From contig NMRA01000142.1 of the NCBI GenBank assembly GCA_002633005.1, forward strand, positions 128,272 to 192,271: DNA of 64,000 nt, written 5' to 3'. A program made the translations under genes and the position numbers. Below are positions 53,601-62,600 of this stretch, one piece after another. The DNA comes from Phoronis australis. Taxonomy: Eukaryota > Phoronida > Phoronidae. The notes below the pieces were generated by a model, which was given only the letters and a program-made list of their open reading frames with translations, was not told the origin of the DNA and made no database searches. Positions within the stretch are counted from its first letter, which is position 1, and every line of letters begins with the position of its first letter.

Positions 53601-56600
53601 CATTCTGGTGATCCGAGGCAACTTGATTGGACTCAGCAGGGGAGAAGCTATGACGAGAGTAATAAAATTTCAATTTTGAGTGTCCTTAAAATGCACCTGC
53701 CATCTATTACAAATAACTTAGATAGCTCACGTTTCCTCTGAACCTGTTCCTTATTCATATAAAGCAACTTAGTAACTCCTGCCAGTTTAAACACTTGTGA
53801 TATTTTAAATGGAATATTTTCTTATCATATAGATTGATGTCTTCATTTTTCAATGACTGTACATTAAAATGATCCAAGTACCAACCAGCAGACGTTAATC
53901 CCATCTACATGAATGACGAGTACGGTAAAATCTTACCAGCTTTGGACAAAATATCGCCAAAATTGACCTTGTGACATTTTTGTGAATACCCCCATTCTTT
54001 CAAAGCACTGTTCAACGGTAGCTATGGTATACGTGTGCTAGATAAAAATAATTGTCTCATCTCTTGTCCTAAACCGGTGAGATCCGAGTAAACTTTTAAA
54101 ACTCTTGAACGTTGAATCCATTAAACTTACTACGCTTCGGTGTCTTCTGCACCAGATCAAGACTCAACTTGACCTTTGACTTATCACCCGACGACATGCG
54201 ACGATGGTGTGACCTAACTGGCTCCTTTCCCGTAGAGCCGGAGTGAGGGAGCGTGTGAGACTTTGCCTCTGGCGTTAATACTGACTTCCCATCTGTTGGC
54301 AGCGACTGATTGGTCAGACTAACATCGTCTTTAAACAATAAAAGAATATCACAAAGTAGTAAATGTGAATACTTTTCCCATGGTGAACTCTCGCCAATTT
54401 TTGTCCAAAAATTCCCTTTTCTCATTTTTCGAGGGCTTCTAGCGATGCTGCAAATGCCCACCACTGTTCAAAAGTTTGATCAATAATAACTGAGGAGCAT
54501 ATCTTGAACACGGGACATCATTTAATTTTGTGGTAAATGTATCATTGAAAAAATGATAAAATAAATAAATATAATTTCACTTGTCCTGCAGCCATATTGT
54601 ATCATAAGTAGCTAAGATTTCATCATATCCATAATTAACATAATAATTAGTGCATTCAAATAATGAATTAATTTGACAACGTAGTGAGCTGCTTCTGTCT
54701 CAAAAAGGNCATTTTGTAATGACTGTACATTAAAATGATCCAAGTACCAACCAACAGACATAAATCCCATCTAGATGAATGACGAGTACGGTAAAATATT
54801 ACCAGCTTTGGACAAAAAATTGCCAAAATTGACCTTGTGACATTTTTGTGAATGCCCCCATTTTGTCAAATCACTGTTTGACGGTAGCTATGGTATACGT
54901 GTGCTAGATGCATTTCATGTAAAAATAAATATTAGTAAAATTTCAATTGTCTCATCTCTTGTCCTAAACCGGTGAGATCCGAGTAAACTTTTAAAACTCT
55001 TGAACGTTGAATCCATTAAACTTACTACGCTTCGGTGTCTTCTGCACCAGATCAAGACTCAACCTGACCTTTGACTTATCACCCGACGACATGCGACGAT
55101 GGTGTGACCTAACTGGCTCCTTTCCCGTAGAGCCGGAGTGGGGGAGCGTGTGAGACTTTGCCTCTGGCGTTAATACTGACTTCCCATCTGTTGGCAGCGA
55201 CTGATTGGTCAGACTAACATCGTCTTTAAACAATAAAAGAATATCACAAAGTAGTAAATGTGAATACTTTTCCCATGGTGAACTCTCGCCAATTTTTGTC
55301 CAAAAATTCCCTTTTCTCATTTTTCGAGGGCTTCTAGCGATGCTGCAAATGCCCACCACTGTTCAAAAGTTTGATCAATAATAACTGAGGAGCATATCTT
55401 GAACACGGGACATCATTTAATTTTGTGGTAAATGTATCATTGAAAAAATGATAAAATAAATAAATATAATTTCACTTGTCCTGCAGCCATATTGTATCAT
55501 AAGTAGCTAAGATTTCATCATATCCATAATTAACATAATAATTAGTGCATTCAAATAATGAATTAATTTGACAACGTAGTGAGCTGCTTCTGTCTCAAAA
55601 AGGAATTTCAATCTGTTCCAGTACCCTATCAAGTGTGACTATAGCTTATGGAAATTTGACAAAATTAGGCAAAAATTGATCATTAGGATACAAAATTATT
55701 ATAATATTAAGTTATTTGTGATGGGATATTCCCTCATTACTGGCATGTGGGTCTTGAATGCCTAAGCTCAGTTCAAGCAGGGAATATTTCATGCACTCCA
55801 CGATAACTCGGACAAATTGTGTAAGAGTTGAATCACAGCCAGGGATAATCCTGTCATTTCATTGACACCAGAGCATTGGAAATCCTTTAAAAGTTGAGGA
55901 CCGTGTTTTTTGCATCCAAACACAATAAAATTGAGACACGAGCACAGTCCAATGTACTTTTCAGTAACCAACAAAGATAATAAAAACACAAAGAAAGGAA
56001 TTTTTAGTCTCTAAATGAGCCGGTCAAAGTAAAAGAACCAAATGAATGAATCTAAAACAATTTAATTCAACACTCGGTCTTTAAATGACCACAATAAAAA
56101 CTGATACACAGTAACAACAAGGTACAAGCGACTGTTCTAACTACTAATGAACACCGATTCACTAAAAATCCTTCAAATCTCAACTAACTAAAATCCTCCT
56201 TACCTAACAAATAATAACTTTCATCGCCAAGGAACAGTCTTCTGGCGAGTGACTTGCGGTACCAGGCTTTAGGCAATGACAGGATTTCAGCCAATCTCCT
56301 CATGTCATACTTGAAAGTAGCTGAGCCAATATCACAGATGGCTACAAAAAATAAAATGATACAAGTCATTTTACTAACACTCGTACAATTTATTAGACAG
56401 CAAAACGCGTTAATTAGATATAGAATTATACTTAACATACAGAGTATACAGAGTGTGGAAACATACCAACCTATTGCAGCTTTTGTGACGGCAGTAATAT
56501 CTCGCCAATTTCCCTCCAGCTTTAGTCCATGATATTATCTATTAATTTTAGCCAGTGTGTAAAGAGCAGATGATTGTGAACGTAGACAAAAGTCTGTTAT

Positions 56601-59600
56601 GTCGCCGGCGCATTCAGCGATTGTTGCGGGGGCATTTATGTCAATGAACTGTTGTGTTGGCACATTCAAGTGTTCGACCTGGGTTGCGATAGTCGAGAGC
56701 CAGTCGTGACGTGGTGTAGACTTGCGTGTAAACTGCCTGGACACAATGGAACATTTGTGCCGATGACGGAGACTTGCAACTTTCAGCAGACAAAGTTGTG
56801 ACCGTAGGATCGTGGTCGTCTGCTTGTGCGAAGGAACTGACCATAAGTGAACAGTGGACAAACTGTTTTAAATGATAAGCTGGACTCCGACTCCGTGTCA
56901 TCAGATTGGGTGCCCATGAAGAGCAATCGACCTTTGTATTCACAGGGCTTGGAATGACCCATGACAAAAAAGAGCAAATTTTTACCACCATAAATACACA
57001 TTTCAATCTAAACCATACCTCAACAGATCGAAAGTTACTGTGTCGTGTTGGCAAAACGCACTCCTCTTAAGCAGTACCTGACATCTATTTCAGCAACAAC
57101 AATGAAGGCAATTAGATGCAACAAAAATATTTTTTAAAATTAAAATAATAAAGATAATGATAAAAAATTGCAGTATGAGTGGCAGGAGCTTATTCTTGAT
57201 TTGCTGCACTGAGGGAGACCTATAAATTATTTTCAATTCTTATAATTACGATACAAAATTACAAAATTGAAAATCAATCCATAGATTATCTAGAAAGCCT
57301 GAAATACATACACATTAATTCCAACAAAAAATTTTAATTCCAACGCAAATGGAAAAAAGTCAAGACGAAAACCTGTGGCTCATACCCCAACCGTTAGCAT
57401 GGAAAAATGAAAGTCAAAAACAACAAACTTTTATAGAATGCATAAACCACAATCATAAGTTGGCCAAACTTTTCAGTTTCAAACAGTAATTACAGGAGTT
57501 AATTGTTTATAAGCCACGCTGGTGTAGAAGAAACTATGTGACATAAGAAATAACTATGAGGACACTGAAAATAGTCTGGCAGAATTTGTAAACAATGGCT
57601 TAGACCAATCAGATCATTCAGAATCTGTCACATGATCACTTCTCTAAAGCTTCAAAACTCGAGTCACAAATTTAAATAGAACGCAAAAAATGTCAAAATA
57701 AATTTAAACACTTAAAAGGCAATTTAAAACGCATTTGCAGTAACGAAAATAGCACTTTGTACCCTGTTTCAGTGGCATGCTGAAAATCGCACACAGGCAG
57801 TCAGGCCTTAGGGCTTAGCAGCCAACAGCAACGGGCATGCATGTGGGATCAAACAAAAGAATTTCATACATCACTCACATCCCACCATTCCAATCCAATG
57901 AATAACCGGTTACGGTTGAATTTCCTTTCAGGAAGCGTTGTTATTTATGTTTCATCGTTTTCAGTCGGTCCCAACTTAGTCCGAGGCGACTCGCCCACGC
58001 ACTCCGTAATTGTTCCTCTCTCAAAATTTACAGAGCACAAACCTTGACTTATGTTGTTTGTGAAGACATTGACCGTTTCTTTTATCCACTTTTCCACGAA
58101 ATATTCGGTCCACTCCACGCTCCACGCATTTTTGACCGCAGAGTTGCACTATTTGTCACCGCGATTTTATACCAAATGCAGACGCCATTGATGAACCACA
58201 CTATCCCGTGCACAGGCGCTTGAATTTATCTATTCCTCGATTGCCTCTGACGTCACTCACTACTAAGAAAGCATGTTTCTTGTATATGTTTACGAGTCAT
58301 CAGGAAATTCGAGCGCCTGTGATCCGCAATTACAATTTTCGTTCCTCCGAAACATAAAGAGCAGTTTCTGCTTTTCAAGCCGTCGACAACGCCGCGGTGA
58401 GAAACCAATTTGCCGTGATCATTTTATGGCAAATCCAATTTTTTCCACGGAAGTATAACGAAAATACGCGGAGGGAATAAAAGAAAAAAGCGTAAATCCG
58501 CGTTTCCGCAGAAAATTCCAAGCCTTGTATTCAGTTTTATTAGTGAGTGTGTGTGAGTTAATGTTTAAAGCTTCAATTAAATATTGTTTCTTTTAACATG
58601 GTTCTCTTGAACTGTCTGGTTGAAGTCACGTCATGACACAATGTTTTATTTACCGTGAAGTCTTCACTAATGCTGTAACTGATCTGCTCCTCACTAAATG
58701 ATCTTAGATGCTCGTAGGTGATAAGCAGGCCTCTTGATGACACCGGGACTAGCACAAATCTAGTGACAAAGTACAACATGCTGAGACAGGGGCTGAGTTT
58801 CTAATCCTACAAACCTGAGAATCTGACCATATTGGCAGCCTTTGAGGGCTCAGTCGACGTCTTGCCTGGGGCCACAGTCGGAGGGTCATTGGTGGTGTAA
58901 CTGCGCCGTGTGCGAGAGATATTCACTTTGACAAACTCAACATTCAGACTCAACGAATCCTTTCGCCCACCATCTTGAAATAGGGAGTTGTTCGAGTCTG
59001 CACCTGAAAGGTTTTCCCACTACCTCAGCACTATATAACAATGATGGTGTTTAACACACTATTCCATACTAAGACTAGTCTCAAGCAAAGAATTGCCACT
59101 AATCTTCAGCACCCAAAGCACAGTAATTCTACTACAGTCAACCAATGATTGGAGACTGCTTTTACTGTCACGGTAAGTGGTCTAAACCAGCTTTTTGTGA
59201 AAGAAAGTGATGCAAGTAATATTTAACGAATAAGCTAAACACAAATCACTGATCCTCTTTCTCAAAGTCAACATTATGGCATGATTAAAGCCACTACAAA
59301 AATGTCTTCAATCAAAAATAACTTCTGATATAAACCAGTCATCAATGAGAAATTGGTCCCAAAATCGCTTGTTAGTAGTAAGGTATTGTGAATTATGTGA
59401 TCGGAAACAACTGACTGTTCATTATTGCTCAAGACGAGGCTTTACAAGTTGACTAGCCATGGCGTATCATTTTATTCTCCGAGCATGGTCGCGAGACCAA
59501 CGACAAGTTCTTCGAAAAACCAAAAAAACACTTCTCTCTGAGTAAGAAATAAGTTAAGACCAATTTTACGGCAGTAGGTGATCTAAAATTAAAAGTTTCT

Positions 59601-62600
59601 TCACTGCAAAATAAGTTTATAGCCACTTTAACTAGTCACCTGTGCTGGACGTGCTGTCATTGCGGGGGTAATTGGGTCCAACTGACATCCCAGAGGTCAC
59701 TTTCTTAAGGTTAGCTCCGCCTCCTCCGTACGGGTGAAACACGAATAGCGAGAAATCGGCAAGACAACCGGTAACGCTTAGACCCCCACTGCTGGTGTCC
59801 ATTACATGGCCCTGACGTTGGTTGCGGACGCCACTACTTGACCTTGGTCGACTACCACTGCCATGTCTGTCGCGAACGCCATCAAACGTGTTGGACACCA
59901 TATTGGCTACATCTGGAAGTGAAAATAACAGAAGGACTAATGACAGTGGTGTTCATTAATACAGTAAGATTCCATCCTCAAATACCAAAATCTCTTTTAG
60001 CTGACAGCAAATAATTGGCAATTTTCATTCTCAAATCCAAGTTCATTTGTTTTTCCTGGTAAAAAAACATACGGGTTTACCAATACTGAAGGCGATGCTT
60101 AAACAAAAAATCATGAACGATATATACCGGTTCTGTTCATTTCATAAAAAATGAAATTTATTTTATTTTACTTCTGGTGAAATGGGCCCCACTATGAACT
60201 TAAAATGATTCTTTAAATAGTTTCGAAAAAATTTCCTAGTATATGCCCACATGGCAAATAGAATGACTGACAACCAGGGAGGAGTAGCTATGTTACGTTT
60301 GAGACTATTTCAAAAATGACCTAATCATGTAGGCTCCGCATAAAAAACTAAGAATGCAAGAACAACCGATACTATACCCAACTTTAGATCAACACTCACT
60401 TTTGTGTTTTGTTGGCGGCGACTCATCAGCTGCCTTGAACAAATCGACCTCTGCACGTTTGGTCGAGAAAACAAGGTCTAGCGAGGGCAGACGAAGCAGG
60501 CACTCCACTCTGGACACAGGCAGACAGTTGAAGCGGATGATGGATGGCTGAACACTGACGTAGACTACGATGTCAACAGGAAAGGAGTAGCTTGTACTGG
60601 GAGCAAATTGTCCGGAAGTGGCTGACTGGTCTAGCACCACATTGTCCATGACGTCAGCTGAAAAATATCCATGGATGCGTAAAGTGTTGGAACAACAGAT
60701 AACAAGCAGTGGCCATACTGTACTCCTCAACAGCTCTTTCTCAGGAATTGTTTCAAGGCGTTGCTGACTTCTGTGCAAATAGCTTCTTGTTTAACAATTA
60801 CTTACGACTTAAATGATCTTGTTTTGGTCCTTTCTTGAATTAGAAGTAATTTCTGAGCTTCAGCAGAACTGACAGTTCGTTAGTATTCCTTAAGGTAATG
60901 CTCAATGCATAGACGACCTGCGAACTTGTTAAGCATATTCTCAAGAAATAATAAATAGTCGCTTCTACCCAAGCCAAGGAATCTTCAACTATTAGAGCAT
61001 TCATTAACTTTTAGCTAAAATCACTTTTATATGAACATAAACGAGTTTAAGTCTAAAGTTATTTTTCATCACAAAAAGCAGGCGTGTGTCTCATAAAATG
61101 ACCATCAAATGGCCAGAAAACTCAGGAAATATTAACGAGTTAAAGCAAGTGACCACTAATACTTTTGGAAAAAACTCTTTCTCCACAGAGGGAAGCATAT
61201 CAAACTTTTTGGGCAAAATAGACATTTAGCAATTATCTGGTCTATGCATTCAGCAGACAATGTTTCATTACAGACAGGAAGTTTAGACGGCACAACCCTA
61301 ACTACAGGATCACTCTACTCATAGCTTTCGTAACTACTTCTAAGTGGTTTTAAAAACCTATAAATGAAAAAGAATATTTTTCTAGACACTGAATTTCACC
61401 TGGTTTAGTAAGTGAATGCCGGTCAGCATTCACAGCATTCATTATCGGGTCTAGTGCCTGCTCCAGGAAATCCAACAGAGCTGGACTTATCTGCATCTCC
61501 TGCAAAATAAAATGGTCGGTTAAAACGTTAATACAATGGTGGCCTTCAGGTAACATTACGGCGTTCTCCGGTTCAGTGACTTTAGCCCAAGTAGAGGGTT
61601 GTGAGCATGTGATAACATCTAGCTCCTATGTTAACTGCCAAGCACAGTCTTTTGTCTGGTGTGACAACAAGCAGGCCAATTATCTCCCAGGCTTATTACA
61701 GACCATGTGTGAACGCAGTCAAACTCAAAGCGAATTAGAATGTCAGGAAAGAACAGATTGTCGTAACTTCAGTTGTGGGTGGGCGATTTTGGTGATTCAA
61801 AAACTAAACATGATCAGCATTTGACGAGAAATTCAGAAATGCTATTGGTTTATGTTCAAACATGTTATTCATAACTTAACTTTTACTTCTAACAGCACAG
61901 CCCAGTCAGGCTAGATATAATCTTATTGCAGATAAGAGCAATTATCGAAAAAAAGAGAGCCAGAATGGAGTTAATCAGTCACGTAAGACATTGGCTACAG
62001 GGGTATTCTTCCCAACTGGGCTATAGAATCGAACAAGTTGGGATCAACAGGAAAACGTCATAGTGATTTTAATGCCCTTAAGTCATGGCTAATGCAGTAA
62101 TTCAGTAATTGACCTATCGCAAGGTCCGCCCCTTTGCCTAATGTCGAGTAACAAACAATAAGTTTTACCCAGCAACATGTTGTTTGTCGGGTAAAATGGC
62201 GGCTTGGAAACGAAAGTGTGCCAATAATGCTGCGTTCTAAATGGTCAGTTCAGCTGTCACTCAAAATCCTGGCAATAGGTCAATTGTCCAGCCACACATA
62301 AAAGAATCCAGACCAGTGTTCCTGATATTGAAGGATTCTGTCTACCGTGATCTGTGTACAAATCTTTTGACAAAGTACACACACCGCTGTATGGGCCAAG
62401 TTTCTAACGAAGTCGTCACTAACTGCAACTGATCTATTCCACACGTCGACATTTCTGACAACGTGGGGCAAAAAAGTACCTCGGGTAATTTCTGCAAGGA
62501 GATCCATGCGTAGAGGTCGGCTCTCTTAACGGAAGAGCGCTTGTGAATGGCTGCAGACATGATGCTGTCATCTTGCGTTGGACTGGCATCGTGTCCCGAA

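Larger units (their letters stand above)
53843..54708. repeat. Tandem segment in BLTP1, left copy
   Basis: 866 bp repeated at 54710-55603 with few differences; the right copy has about 30 extra bases near 54910-54945. A single N at 54709 sits exactly at the junction. Confidence 0.95.

Noticed and set aside
56342-58814. A missing BLTP1 exon between the NMVRFS and CDIGS blocks; minus-strand frames at 56535-57054 and 58573-58779 were considered
   Set aside because: The flanking exons join directly in phase as FSAICDIGS, matching the family; the frames are intron or element sequence.
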